A stretch of 64,000 bases of DNA from Acidisoma cellulosilyticum (GTDB lineage Bacteria; Pseudomonadota; Alphaproteobacteria; Acetobacterales; Acetobacteraceae), in contig NZ_JAESVA010000002.1 of NCBI RefSeq assembly GCF_020621385.1, positions 558,001 through 622,000 of the forward strand. Direction: 5' to 3'. The notes beneath the pieces were generated by a model. The model was not told where the DNA came from. It saw only the letters and a program-made list of their open reading frames with translations, and did no database searches. Positions 1 to 8,357 of the stretch are shown here, piece after piece; positions within the stretch are counted from its first letter, which is position 1; every line of letters begins with the position of its first letter. Position numbers and translations under genes: made by a program.

Positions 1-352
1 GCTCGATCAGCGCGGCCAGGTGATCCTCGACCTTGTAGATGTTCGTGGGATAGGCCGGGACCGTGGACTGCGCGTCCACCACCTGCGTGGTGCCGAGCGC
101 GGTGCCGCCAAGCTGGACCACTCGTTCGGCGACGGTATCGACATGCTCGTCGATCTGATCGCGGAAACCGTCCAGCATTTCATGGATCATGATGAAGCGC
201 GGACCCTTGAGGTTCCAATGCGCCTGCTTGGTGATCAGCGCGAGGTCGATCATATCGGCCAGGCGCGCGTTCAGAATGGAGATCGCAACCGTTTTCGCGT
301 TGCTCTCCAGGTCATTATGGGTCTTGTGATTATGCATCGGCTTGGCAGCCAT
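1..352 (-). CDS. dps: Dps-type DNA-protecting ferritin-like protein (3' part outside window)
   Basis: Reading leftward from an ATG at 352, the first about 117 residues match the Dps family: a charged N-terminal tail, then the KQAHWNLKGP segment and the following helix with H...D...E spacing (FIMIHEMLDGF, DEHVDTVAER). In Dps these residues form the inter-subunit ferroxidase site. Dps proteins form dodecamers that oxidise and store iron and coat DNA in starvation or oxidative stress. The gene runs off the left edge, so its C-terminus cannot be checked. The gene on its right (ispB) is transcribed in the same direction, 66 bp away. Confidence 0.93.
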   Translation of the reverse strand, partial: MAAKPMHNHKTHNDLESNAKTVAISILNARLADMIDLALITKQAHWNLKGPRFIMIHEMLDGFRDQIDEHVDTVAERVVQLGGTALGTTQVVDAQSTVPAYPTNIYKVEDHLAALIE

Positions 353-418
353 GGAAGTCACCCTTTTCAAAAGCGGTCATCGAGCCTGAGGCAAAGGTGG
401 GTCTGGCCGCGCGGTGCG

Positions 419-1453
419 TCAATGGACCCGTTTAATCGTGTAGTTGGCTACATCCATCAGCGCGTCACGTAATGCGGAGGGCGGGAAAATCGTCAGCGCT
501 TCCTGCGCGCTGCGCACGAAACCGGCGGCCCGGTCGAGCGTCTTCTCGATCGCCTGATGACGTTTCAGCAACTGCATGGCATGCGGCAGATCGTCCTCGG
601 TCTGCTGCCCGTCTTCCAGCGTCCGACGCCAGAAGGCTCGCGCCTCCTCCGTCCCCTCGGCATAGGCGATCAGCACCGGCAGCGTGACCTTGCCCTCGCG
701 GAAGTCATCACCGACGGTCTTGCCCAGCACGGCCTCGTCCGCCGCGTAGTCCAGCGCGTCATCGACCAGCTGGAAGGCGATGCCGAGATCCAGACCGTAG
801 CTCGCGAGCGCCGTCTCCTCAGCCACAGGGCGCTCGGCGACCACAGCACCGACCTGGGCGGCGGCGGCGAAAAGGGCGGCGGTCTTGCCGCGCACGACGT
901 CCAGATAGCGCGCCTCGGTCGTCGTCAGATCATGCTGGGTGACAAGCTGCAGAACCTCGCCCTCGGCGATCGTGGCCGAAGCCGAGCACAGGATGTGCAG
1001 CACATGCAGGGACCCGTCATCCACCATCAGCTGGAAGGCGCGGGCGAACATGAAATCGCCCACCAGGATCGGCGTCTTATTGTCGAAAATCGCATTGGCG
1101 GAGTCCAGACCCCGGCGCAACTTGCTTTCATCCACGACGTCATCGTGCAACAGGGTCGCGGTATGGATGAACTCGACACAGGCGGCGAGATGGACATGCC
1201 GCTGACCGCCGGCATAGCCGCACATGCGCGCGGCGGCGAGCGTCAGCAGCGGGCGCAGGCGCTTGCCGCCGGCCGCCACGATATGGGCTGCCACCTGGCC
1301 GATCAGCGCCACCGGACTATCCATCCGGGTGACGATGGCTTGATTGCAGGCTTCCATATCCGCCTGGAGCAAAGCCGCCAGCTTCGTCAAAGCATCGCGC
1401 GGCGCGGCCAGGGCCGCATCATCTTGGTTGGAAGTTGTAACGTCGGCATTCAT
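419..1453 (-). CDS. ispB: Long-chain polyprenyl (octa/decaprenyl) diphosphate synthase
   Basis: About 344 residues of trans-prenyltransferase. The first Asp-rich motif (LLHDDVVDE, near residue 103) and the second (QLVDDALDY, near residue 228) are both intact, as is the GGKRLRPLL segment near the N-terminus. It extends farnesyl diphosphate with isopentenyl diphosphate to make the ubiquinone side chain. The exact chain length cannot be read from the sequence. The start is placed at the ATG at 1453 (MNADVTT); a longer open frame runs upstream but its extra residues are not family-like and overlap the divergent methyltransferase. Divergent spacing to that gene is about 166 bp. Confidence 0.93.
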   Translation of the reverse strand: MNADVTTSNQDDAALAAPRDALTKLAALLQADMEACNQAIVTRMDSPVALIGQVAAHIVAAGGKRLRPLLTLAAARMCGYAGGQRHVHLAACVEFIHTATLLHDDVVDESKLRRGLDSANAIFDNKTPILVGDFMFARAFQLMVDDGSLHVLHILCSASATIAEGEVLQLVTQHDLTTTEARYLDVVRGKTAALFAAAAQVGAVVAERPVAEETALASYGLDLGIAFQLVDDALDYAADEAVLGKTVGDDFREGKVTLPVLIAYAEGTEEARAFWRRTLEDGQQTEDDLPHAMQLLKRHQAIEKTLDRAAGFVRSAQEALTIFPPSALRDALMDVANYTIKRVH

Positions 1454-1619
1454 GCCCAAACTGAAGCCCTTCCTAACGCAGGTCGATCGGAGCCCGAAAA
1501 CGGGGCGCTCCGCCGGCCGGGTTATCGCCAGCCGGCTTCGCCATCGCACAAAACGCTCGCTGTCGCTACTGCCCAAGCTCGGGGCGGCTTGGCCAGGCGT
1601 GCCGAGAGGCAGGCCGGCC

Positions 1620-2384
1620 ATGGAGGCTGAAGTGCCGCCGCCGGCCGCCACCCAAGGCTATCTGCTCGGCGGCAGGATCCGTTACACACAACCGAAAGAT
1701 GGCTATCGGACGGGAATCGAACCGGTTTTTCTGGCCGCCAGCGTGCCGGCCCGGCCGGGCGAGCGCGTGCTGGAGGCAGGCACAGGCGCGGGCGCGGGGC
1801 TGTTATGCCTTGAACGGCGGATCGGTGGCCTGCACGGCATCGGCCTTGAGATCGAACCCGCCATGGCGGCGCTGGCGGCGGCGAATTTCGCGGCCAATGG
1901 ATATAGCGGTCTTGCCGCCCTCTGCGCCGATGTCGCCGCCAGCCCCCTGCCCCGCCTGCTGGGTGCCGAACCCTTCGATCATATCCTCAGCAATCCGCCC
2001 TGGCATGACGCATCAGGCACGCATCCGGCGGACGGCCTGCGCGAGCGAGCGAAGATGGCCGAGGACGGGTTGCTGGAGCGGTGGATTGCCCGGCTTGCGC
2101 CAAGGCTGAAGCCGCGTGGCACCATCACCCTCATCCTGCCGTCCCGCATGATCCCGGAAGCGCTGGCCGCCCTCGGCGCCGGGGGCTGCGGATCGCCCGT
2201 ACTCTTCCCGCTCTGGCCGCGCCCGGCACGGGAGGCGAAGATGCTGCTGGTTCAGGCGACCAAGGGCGGACGCGCGGAATGCCGGATGCTACCTGGGCTG
2301 ATCCTGCATGACGGCCCGGCCTATACGCTGGCCGCCCATGCCATTCTGCGGGACGCGGCGGCGCTGGATCTGCAACGGCGCTAG
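1620..2384 (+). CDS. TrmN6/YfiC-like N6-adenine methyltransferase
   Basis: A 254-residue class I SAM methyltransferase. It has the glycine-rich SAM motif VLEAGTGAGAG near residue 50, an acidic motif II (GIGLEIEPA) and the catalytic SNPPW motif typical of N6-adenine or amino-group methylation. Length and the N-terminal GGRIRYTQPKDGYRTG block fit the TrmN6 family, which modifies A37 of tRNA-Val1. Start chosen at ATG 1620, where family similarity begins. It is divergent from ispB. Target RNA is inferred from family only. Confidence 0.8.
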   Translation: MEAEVPPPAATQGYLLGGRIRYTQPKDGYRTGIEPVFLAASVPARPGERVLEAGTGAGAGLLCLERRIGGLHGIGLEIEPAMAALAAANFAANGYSGLAALCADVAASPLPRLLGAEPFDHILSNPPWHDASGTHPADGLRERAKMAEDGLLERWIARLAPRLKPRGTITLILPSRMIPEALAALGAGGCGSPVLFPLWPRPAREAKMLLVQATKGGRAECRMLPGLILHDGPAYTLAAHAILRDAAALDLQRR

Positions 2385-2462
2385 CCAACCACCCCACCTG
2401 ACGACACCGCTTTCGTTCTCTATAAGAAACGGCATGATCATCGGCGACCGGGGGCCCCTGCC

Positions 2463-3524
2463 ATGGCGATGCAGATATCCAAACGCAACCTGATGACCAA
2501 GGCACCGGCCGCCGGCCTGTTAATGGCGGCGGCGACGGGGCATGAGGCAGCGGCGCAATCAGATAGCCCGCTTCGCATCGTTGGGCTGGAAGAGCATTTC
2601 ATGTTCCCGGAATTCCTCGGCTATCTGGGCGAGACCAAGCAGAACATCAATCCGGCGCTGTTCGACATGGCGGTGCCGATCCTGTCGGATTTCGGCCAAG
2701 GACGGCTGGATGTCATGGACAAGAACGGCGTCGATTTCGTCGTGCTGTCCTTGTCCGGCCCCGGTGTGCAGATCGAACCGGATATAGCCAAAGCCACCAA
2801 GCTCGCGCGCCTTTGCAACGACCGGCTTGCCCAGGAAATACAAAAGCAGCCGACCCGCTATGGCGGCTTCGCCCATCTGGCGCTGCAAGACCCGACGGGC
2901 GCCGCCGACGAGTTGGAACGCTGCGTGCGCCAGCTTGGCTTCAAGGGCGCGCTGATCAATGGCGAGACCAACGGCGTTTATCTCGACGATCGCCGCTACG
3001 ACGTGTTCTGGGAGCGGGTGCAGGCGATCGGCGCGCCGATCTACATCCATCCCGGCAATCCGCCGGATAAAAGCCATATGTATGAGGGCCATCCCGAAAT
3101 GTGGGGACCGGTCTGGAGCTGGGCGGTGGAGACCTGCAGCCACGCCATGCGCCTGATCTTCAGTGGCGTCTTCGACCGCTATCCCGGCGCCATCGTCATC
3201 CTTGGGCATATGGGCGAGACTTTGCCCATCCAACTCTCCCGCCTCGACAGCCGGCTGCCGACCGCCAATCTGCGCTTCCACATCAAGAAGAAGCCATCCG
3301 AGTATGTGCGTCAGAATATCCGGATCACCACCTCGGGCGTGTTTTCCGACAGCGCGCTGCGCTGCTCGCTCGACGCCATCGGACCGGAAGCGGTGATGTT
3401 CTCGATCGACTATCCGTTCGAGAAGACCGAGGACGCGACGGGCTGGATAAAGACCGCCAAGATCAGCGAGGCCGAGCGCGTCGCCGTTGCGTCAGGCAAT
3501 GCCACGACGATTCTCAAACTCTGA
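2463..3524 (+). CDS. Exported metal-dependent amidohydrolase (ACMSD / resorcylate decarboxylase-like)
   Basis: A 353-residue amidohydrolase-2 family protein. Family residues are visible: LEEHF near residue 44 (ExH metal ligands), IYIHPGNPP, LGHMGE and the FSIDYPFE aspartate. Relatives include gamma-resorcylate and 2,3-dihydroxybenzoate decarboxylases and ACMSD, all cytoplasmic. This one carries about 30 extra N-terminal residues (SKRNLM, then an Ala/Gly-rich stretch ending AAAQ) that look like a twin-arginine-type signal peptide with a Lys-Arg pair. Substrate unknown. It stands alone: its upstream neighbour is 78 bp away and repeat copy A follows. Confidence 0.8.
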   Translation: MAMQISKRNLMTKAPAAGLLMAAATGHEAAAQSDSPLRIVGLEEHFMFPEFLGYLGETKQNINPALFDMAVPILSDFGQGRLDVMDKNGVDFVVLSLSGPGVQIEPDIAKATKLARLCNDRLAQEIQKQPTRYGGFAHLALQDPTGAADELERCVRQLGFKGALINGETNGVYLDDRRYDVFWERVQAIGAPIYIHPGNPPDKSHMYEGHPEMWGPVWSWAVETCSHAMRLIFSGVFDRYPGAIVILGHMGETLPIQLSRLDSRLPTANLRFHIKKKPSEYVRQNIRITTSGVFSDSALRCSLDAIGPEAVMFSIDYPFEKTEDATGWIKTAKISEAERVAVASGNATTILKL

Positions 3525-3547
3525 CGTATTGATCGATACGTAAACTC

Positions 3548-3575
3548 TCCCATCGGGTGATTTCGCCTGATGGGA
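3548..3575. repeat. Palindromic hairpin TCCCATC...GATGGGA
   Basis: Inverted repeat TCCCATC / GATGGGA with further G-C and G-T pairs inside, 24 bp after the amidohydrolase stop. A close relative (CCCATCGGGC / GCCCGGTGGG) lies at 14796-14821, also beside a copy of the interspersed repeat. It has no T-run, so it is a weak terminator at best. Confidence 0.6.
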
Positions 3576-3582
3576 TATCGCT

Positions 3583-3745
3583 CTAGAGTCCATCAGGTTT
3601 AGGTGGAAACGACCCCATGCCCCGTCATGGCCGGGCTTGACCCGGTCATCCAGTCCTTGGGCGCCCCAACGAATGGATGCCCGGCTCTGGGGCCGGGCAT
3701 GACGATATTAGGGACAAGCTTCAGTTAAAATCAGACAAACTCTAG
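3583..3745. repeat. Interspersed repeat copy A (core type I)
   Basis: A 163-bp element starting CTAGAGTCCATCAGG and ending CAGACAAACTCTAG. It is nearly identical to 14609-14770. The ends form an imperfect terminal inverted repeat. The core contains an inner palindrome (GCCGGGCTTGACCCGG and ATGCCCGGC...GCCGGGCAT). It has no coding capacity. Its right end overlaps the SCO1 gene: the TAG stop (3742-3744) lies inside the terminal CTCTAG. Confidence 0.9.
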
Positions 3746-4383
3746 CTGGTCGCGGCTTTGCCGATGGCGCGGCGGATGGCCGCCACCATGCCAGTCGCGT
3801 CCAGCTGCGGCGGCAGAATGGCCGCAGCCTCCCCTTGCGGGTTCATCAGATAGAAAAAGGCGGAATGGTTCATCAGATAGGCGCCGCTGCCGCCATTGGG
3901 CACCGGCTGCTTCTCGGCGAAGACGCGAAAATCGCTCTCAGCCTGGTCGATCGCCGTCTGGCTGCCCGTCAGCCCAACAAGGCGCGGGCTGAACAGCGCC
4001 ACGTAGCGGTCCATGACGCTGGGGGTATCGCGGGCCGGGTCGACGGTGATGAAAACGGGCGTGATGGCCGCCCCGTCAGGGCCGAGGCTGGTCAAGACCT
4101 GCACTGCCTTGGCCAGATCGGTCGGGCAGATATCGGGGCAGAAGGTGTAGCCGAAATAGAGGAGCGTCCAATGCCCGCGCAGATTGTCCTGTGTGAAGGG
4201 CTTTCCGCTCGCGGCATCGAGCAGCGCGAAGGGGCCGCCGACCGTAAGCCCCGTCCCCGCCCCTTGGCGCAGCAGGCCCATCAATCTTGGAAAATGCGCC
4301 GGCCCGACAAGGCTGACGACACCGACCGTCAGGATCAGCAAGGCCGCCAAGGCAAAGGATAGTCGTCTCAGGAACCTGATCAT
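3742..4383 (-). CDS. SCO1/SenC copper-binding thioredoxin-like protein
   Basis: A 213-residue protein with an N-terminal membrane anchor (LSFALAALLILTVGVVSLVG) and a thioredoxin-fold domain. The domain carries the copper-binding CPDIC motif (FGYTFCPDICP) and the distal His (MNHSAFFYLM) of SCO1 proteins. It delivers copper to the CuA site of cytochrome c oxidase or acts in periplasmic thiol redox. No oxidase gene is nearby. Start chosen at ATG 4383, immediately before the signal anchor. The frame stays open further upstream through a 12-bp tandem repeat, but that extension looks non-coding. The stop codon is supplied by repeat copy A. Confidence 0.9.
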   Translation of the reverse strand: MIRFLRRLSFALAALLILTVGVVSLVGPAHFPRLMGLLRQGAGTGLTVGGPFALLDAASGKPFTQDNLRGHWTLLYFGYTFCPDICPTDLAKAVQVLTSLGPDGAAITPVFITVDPARDTPSVMDRYVALFSPRLVGLTGSQTAIDQAESDFRVFAEKQPVPNGGSGAYLMNHSAFFYLMNPQGEAAAILPPQLDATGMVAAIRRAIGKAATS

Positions 4384-4458
4384 GCCGTCCGCCGGTATCA
4401 GAAAACGTGCGGCGCCGGGCGCCTGCCCAGGCCGCATCGCGTTGTTCTGATCCCTCGG

Positions 4459-4518
4459 AAGACTGGCCGCAAGACTGGCCGCAAGGCTGGCGACAAGATC
4501 GGCAGCAAGACCGGATGG
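4459..4518. repeat. Five degenerate 12-bp tandem repeats
   Basis: Units AAGACTGGCCGC, AAGACTGGCCGC, AAGGCTGGCGAC, AAGATCGGCAGC and AAGACCGGATGG run head to tail. They fill the gap between the MYG1 stop (4520) and the SCO1 start. On the minus strand the period keeps the SCO1 frame open (LAAS-type four-residue repeats). Confidence 0.85.
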
Positions 4519-4519
4519 C

Positions 4520-5515
4520 TCAGCCGGCGTCGGGCGCCTTGTCCGTGGCCTCGGCTTCGGCCTCGCCGATTTCCAGCGCGCGCTGGGCCATGGCCAAGGC
4601 CCCGTCGCGGCTTTTGGCGGCGCCCACGAAGCGGCGGACATGGACGAAAACCGCATCCGGCACACCGGACGTGGCGGCCAGCGCATCCCGCTCCAGCCCG
4701 GCCCAGGCGGCCGGCAGCGGCACACGCTGCGCGAAGGAATCCTTCTCCGGCGGCATGGTATCGATCATCCAATTGCCGTTGGACGCCTGACTGACGCAGT
4801 AGATGACCGGCAGATTGCGGCTGAAGACCGTGTTCTTCCAGGGCATGCCCTGCGCAAGCACCAGGATACGCGGGTCCTCGCCCGCCGCATGGGCCGCCAA
4901 GACAAGCCCGTCGGCGAAATGCCGGGCACGGAGCGCATCCACGCGCCGCCGCAAAACGCCGGACGCGAAATCAGCGGCCTCCAGAAACTCCGCATCCCCG
5001 GATTGCGGGCCGCGGGCCGTGGGGTTGTCCCAGGTCGGGTTGAAATCCCCGATCAGCCGGCCGAGACCGAGACCGTCATCCTGCAGCGGTCCGCGCAGCG
5101 AAACGCCATTATCCAATTCGTCGATACGGCGGAGGACGCTCTCGTCCAGTTCCCCCGCAATGGCGGCCGCCATGCCCGCGACCGCGTCCGGCCCGAGAAG
5201 AGCGGAAATCGCCTGCGCGCCATAGACCTGCCAGATCAGACCGGCGGCGGAATAGGGCGTGCCGTCCGGGCGTGTGGGCGCCCCGCGCTGATGATGGTCG
5301 AAACGGCTGAGGGCGGGATCGAAAACGGTGCCGACGTCCCAGACGATATCACCCGTCTCGATCAGCTTTGCGTCCCGCGTGCGCAGCAGGCGGTGGTCTT
5401 CGCCGGCTGCCTTCAGGCCGAGCGCCAGCTTGAGCACGGCATAGGCAAAGACCTCGTCACAATGGAATTTGCCGCTATGGGTCACGAGAAGAGGGCGAAG
5501 ATCGCCAGAAGACAT
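4520..5515 (-). CDS. MYG1/GAMP family DHH-type exonuclease homologue
   Basis: A 331-residue MYG1 (UPF0160) protein. Diagnostic motifs are THSGKFHCDEVFA near the N-terminus and FDHHQRGAPTRPDGTPYS (DHH) near residue 73, both metal-binding. Eukaryotic MYG1 is a 3'-5' RNA exonuclease; bacterial members are hardly studied. The start ATG at 5515 gives MSSGDLRPLLVTHSGKF, which agrees with the family start. It lies upstream of SCO1 on the same strand, 136 bp away across the tandem repeat. Confidence 0.9.
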   Translation of the reverse strand: MSSGDLRPLLVTHSGKFHCDEVFAYAVLKLALGLKAAGEDHRLLRTRDAKLIETGDIVWDVGTVFDPALSRFDHHQRGAPTRPDGTPYSAAGLIWQVYGAQAISALLGPDAVAGMAAAIAGELDESVLRRIDELDNGVSLRGPLQDDGLGLGRLIGDFNPTWDNPTARGPQSGDAEFLEAADFASGVLRRRVDALRARHFADGLVLAAHAAGEDPRILVLAQGMPWKNTVFSRNLPVIYCVSQASNGNWMIDTMPPEKDSFAQRVPLPAAWAGLERDALAATSGVPDAVFVHVRRFVGAAKSRDGALAMAQRALEIGEAEAEATDKAPDAG

Positions 5516-5615
5516 AAAGCAGGTCCGATACAGAAACAGAGTTCTGCCTATAGACTTCGCTCGCCCCGCCGCCCAGCCCTGGTTAGGGCGCGACCTTTGG
5601 TCAGGCTCCGATCGG

Positions 5616-6332
5616 TCAAGTGGGGTAGACAGCGCCGGTCATCGGTTCCACGAAGACGATTTTATCCTCCAATCCGACCAGGCCCGGGACGGTTTCCACC
5701 GCCACGCGAATGGCCGTCCTGAGCCGCTCGTCATGAATGACGCCCTCCAAGGTCGCGATGCCCCCGGCCACCCGCACATCGACATCGCTTTGCGCGAACC
5801 AGGGGGCGGCTTCCAGCGCGCCATGGATACGCGCCTCGATCTCCGCATCGGACCCCGCTGCCGGCGCGATCTCGGCCAGTTTGCGGCCGAGCGCCACGAC
5901 CAGATCGGACCGCGAGACGATGCCGATCAACCGGCCAGCCTGTTCCACCGGCAGACGGCGGACCTTGTGCTGTTCCATCAACCTGACGATCTCCGTGACC
6001 GGCGTGTCTTCTGTCACGGTGATGACGGTCTCGGTCATCAGATCGCTGACGCGGCGGCTGTGGCTATGGATGTATTGCGTGATCTCCTTACCGCTGCCGA
6101 CAAGGAATTCGAGAAAATTCATGTGCTTGCGGCCAGGCCCGTGATCCGTGCCGGTCTCCACGCGCCGCAGCAGATCGCCTTCCGTCACGATGCCCATAAT
6201 CTCGCCGGTCTTTGTCACCACCGGCACACCGGACAAACGCCCGGCCACCATCAGCCCTATGACGGTCTCGATCCTGGCGTCGGGCCCGACCGTCTCAACC
6301 GGCGTCGTCATGATATCGCGTGCCTGCAGCAT
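5616..6332 (-). CDS. CBS-pair plus BON domain protein
   Basis: A 238-residue protein with two CBS repeats (MTTPVETVGPD...GIVTEGDLL and MTETVITVTED...GIVSRSDLV). They are followed by a BON domain at the C-terminus (DVDVRVAGGIATLEG...VPGLVGLEDKI). CBS pairs sense adenosyl ligands; BON domains bind lipid or other membrane material. The protein is probably cytoplasmic: no signal peptide is visible. Start ATG 6332 is chosen because GGAGGGG lies 6 bases upstream; an in-frame ATG 15 codons earlier lacks such a site. No operon partner. Confidence 0.88.
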   Translation of the reverse strand: MLQARDIMTTPVETVGPDARIETVIGLMVAGRLSGVPVVTKTGEIMGIVTEGDLLRRVETGTDHGPGRKHMNFLEFLVGSGKEITQYIHSHSRRVSDLMTETVITVTEDTPVTEIVRLMEQHKVRRLPVEQAGRLIGIVSRSDLVVALGRKLAEIAPAAGSDAEIEARIHGALEAAPWFAQSDVDVRVAGGIATLEGVIHDERLRTAIRVAVETVPGLVGLEDKIVFVEPMTGAVYPT

Positions 6333-6556
6333 GATCCCCTCCGACATCGGTCCGGAACACAGGTCCTGACCGCGCAAGAGAATGCTGCACCCTGCGCAGG
6401 GATCTCGCCTTGATATCGATCAATAAGAGGGGAGAAAGAGAGAGCGCCTGACAACGCCCGATCTGGCCGTCGGTCTCATCTCGATGATAATTCTAGACTT
6501 TAATCTTGCGCTAGTTTGGCTCGAAACAACGAAACATCAAAAACTTACGAAGATCA

Positions 6557-6583
6557 CGGCCCGCGGCGGCGCGCCACGGGCCG
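6557..6583 (-). terminator. Probable terminator of the cold-shock gene
   Basis: Inverted repeat CGGCCCG / CGGGCCG with a GC-rich inner stem, 15 bases beyond the csp stop codon. On the minus strand it is followed by a moderately T-rich stretch after a short spacer, so it is not a textbook terminator. Confidence 0.5.
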
Positions 6584-6597
6584 CTTTCCTTTGCTGG

Positions 6598-6801
6598 TCA
6601 GACCTTGAGGTTCACGGCCGCCATCTTGCCCTTCTGGCCACGCTCCAGATCGAAGCTGACCTTCTGGCCTTCATTCAGACCGCCCAGACCGGCGCGCTGC
6701 ACGGCGGAGATGTGCACAAACACATCGGCACCGCCATCTTCCGGCTGAATGAAGCCATAGCCCTTGGTAGCATTAAACCACTTAACCGTGCCCACCGACA
6801 T
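6598..6801 (-). CDS. Cold-shock (CspA-family) protein
   Basis: A 67-residue single cold-shock domain: [16 protein letters not shown] (RNP-1 type), then DVFVHISAV (RNP-2) and the C-terminal strand. It is an RNA/ssDNA chaperone of the cytoplasm. Start ATG 6801 fits the family and has GGAGAGA upstream; the frame stays open for 39 more codons but these are not family-like. A leader of more than 100 bases with a small perfect hairpin precedes it. Confidence 0.96.
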   Translation of the reverse strand: MSVGTVKWFNATKGYGFIQPEDGGADVFVHISAVQRAGLGGLNEGQKVSFDLERGQKGKMAAVNLKV

Positions 6802-7118
6802 CGGGTCTCTCCTCGCACCTGGCAACCCGCAACATGCGGGCCAAACTGACTTTTGTTTTGGGGGAGGCGCGCGGCGCGCGGAGACCCGCATACCGAAACA
6901 CGTGTAGCCCAGGATCAAAAGCGCCGCCCGAATCTATGACCGGTTCCAGGCCGGCTGGCTAGGTGGAAATCGCGGGGCTACCGCGGAAAAAAGAGGCGGG
7001 TACCGAAATTCGATAACCATATGCACAAATGCGATTTGCAGCTCTGCCCATGGATCATGTCATGATATCCGGCATTGCCGCGACCGATCGGGATCGAGGC
7101 GCAAGCGGAGAATCGGCG
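6802..7118. other. Divergent intergenic region with csp leader hairpin
   Basis: 317 bases between the csp start and the Rieske gene. A perfect hairpin (CCCGCA, loop ACA, TGCGGG; 6826-6840) lies just upstream of the csp ribosome-binding site and could be part of its leader RNA. A GC-palindromic run (GCGCGCGGCGCGC) lies further out. No operator or promoter for the demethylation block could be assigned with confidence. Confidence 0.5.
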
Positions 7119-8357
7119 ATGGCGGAATACGGTCGGATCAAGGCTGCTCTCGAAGCGCGGCCGCCGCGTCATTCCTTGTCCCAGTATCTCTACAATGATG
7201 ATGCGGTCTTTGCTTTCGACCAGAAGGCGATCTTTCACCGCAGCTGGATCCTGATCGGTTTCGAGATCGAGTTTCCGACCAGCGGCAGCTACCAGTCCAT
7301 CAAGCTCGGCGGCGCGCCCGTCATCATCATCCGCGGCCGCGACGGGGTGCTGCGTGGTTTCCACAACACCTGCCGTCATCGCGGCGCGGAGCTTTGCCCC
7401 GAAGGCTCCGGCAAAAGCGCGCGCCTGGTTTGCCCCTATCATCAGTGGACCTACGATACCGCCGGCAAGCTCATCTTCGCCGGGCGCATGGGCGATGATT
7501 TCGACGCCTCGGCCCACGGCCTGGCACCGATCCATGTCGAGACGCTGGAGGGCACGGTCTATGTCTGCCTGGCCGAGAACCCGCCCGATTTCGCGCCCTA
7601 TGCCCGCGCGGTCGCGCCGATGCTGGCAGCGCATGACTTCAAGAACGCCAAGATCGCCCATCAGGCAACGCTGATGGAAAAGGCGAACTGGAAGCTGGTC
7701 ATGGAAAACGCGCGGGAATGCTATCACTGCGCCGGCCGCCATCCTGAACTTGCCGTCACATTCCCGATCTATGCCAAGGGCAATTTCGAGACGGTGAGCG
7801 ATCATGAGGCGAATTTCGACGCCCGCATGGCGGAACTGGGTCTTGCCGGTGCCCCGGTCGAAGCCGATTGGTGGCAGGCGGCGCGTTTCCCGCTCAACGA
7901 AGGCATGGTCTCCATGACCATGGACGGGCAGCGTGCCGTCAGCAAGCTGATGTGCCCGATCGGCGACGGCGATATCGGCAGCCTGCGCTGGGCGCTGGAG
8001 CCGCATAGTTTCTGCCATTCGACCGGCGACTTCACCTTCATGTTCACCTGCATTCCCATCAGCACGAAGGAAACCCTCGTGCTCGGCAAGTGGCTGGTTC
8101 ACAAGGATGCGGTCGAAGGCGTCGACTACGACCTGGAAAATCTCGTGAAGCTCTGGGACGTGACCAATATAGAGGATCGCGATCTTTGCGAGCTCAATCA
8201 GCGTGGCGTCGATAGCCCCGGCTATCGCCCCGGCCCTTATTCCGAGGTTGCGGAGTCTCTGGTACAGCGCTTCACCAGCTATTACGTCGCCAAGGCGCTG
8301 GACTATATCGACGAGGTCGAGGGCGAAAGCCGGCTCGCCGCTCTGGCCGCCGATTGA
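7119..8357 (+). CDS. Rieske non-heme iron oxygenase, GbcA/carnitine-oxygenase type
   Basis: A 412-residue alpha subunit. The Rieske [2Fe-2S] ligands are CRH (C85, H87) and CPYHQW (C105, H108). The mononuclear iron site follows in ENARECYHCAGRHPEL (H203, H208). This architecture matches glycine-betaine, carnitine and stachydrine oxygenases, which hydroxylate an N-methyl group so that it leaves as formaldehyde. Start ATG 7119 has GGAG 8 bases upstream. It is the first gene of a six-gene block and overlaps the reductase gene by 4 bases. The true substrate is unknown. Confidence 0.9.
   Translation: MAEYGRIKAALEARPPRHSLSQYLYNDDAVFAFDQKAIFHRSWILIGFEIEFPTSGSYQSIKLGGAPVIIIRGRDGVLRGFHNTCRHRGAELCPEGSGKSARLVCPYHQWTYDTAGKLIFAGRMGDDFDASAHGLAPIHVETLEGTVYVCLAENPPDFAPYARAVAPMLAAHDFKNAKIAHQATLMEKANWKLVMENARECYHCAGRHPELAVTFPIYAKGNFETVSDHEANFDARMAELGLAGAPVEADWWQAARFPLNEGMVSMTMDGQRAVSKLMCPIGDGDIGSLRWALEPHSFCHSTGDFTFMFTCIPISTKETLVLGKWLVHKDAVEGVDYDLENLVKLWDVTNIEDRDLCELNQRGVDSPGYRPGPYSEVAESLVQRFTSYYVAKALDYIDEVEGESRLAALAAD

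Noticed and set aside
6951-6966. TAGGTGGAAATCGCG as a fragment of the interspersed repeat
   Set aside because: Only about 11 bases match the repeat end and the rest does not continue; chance is as likely.
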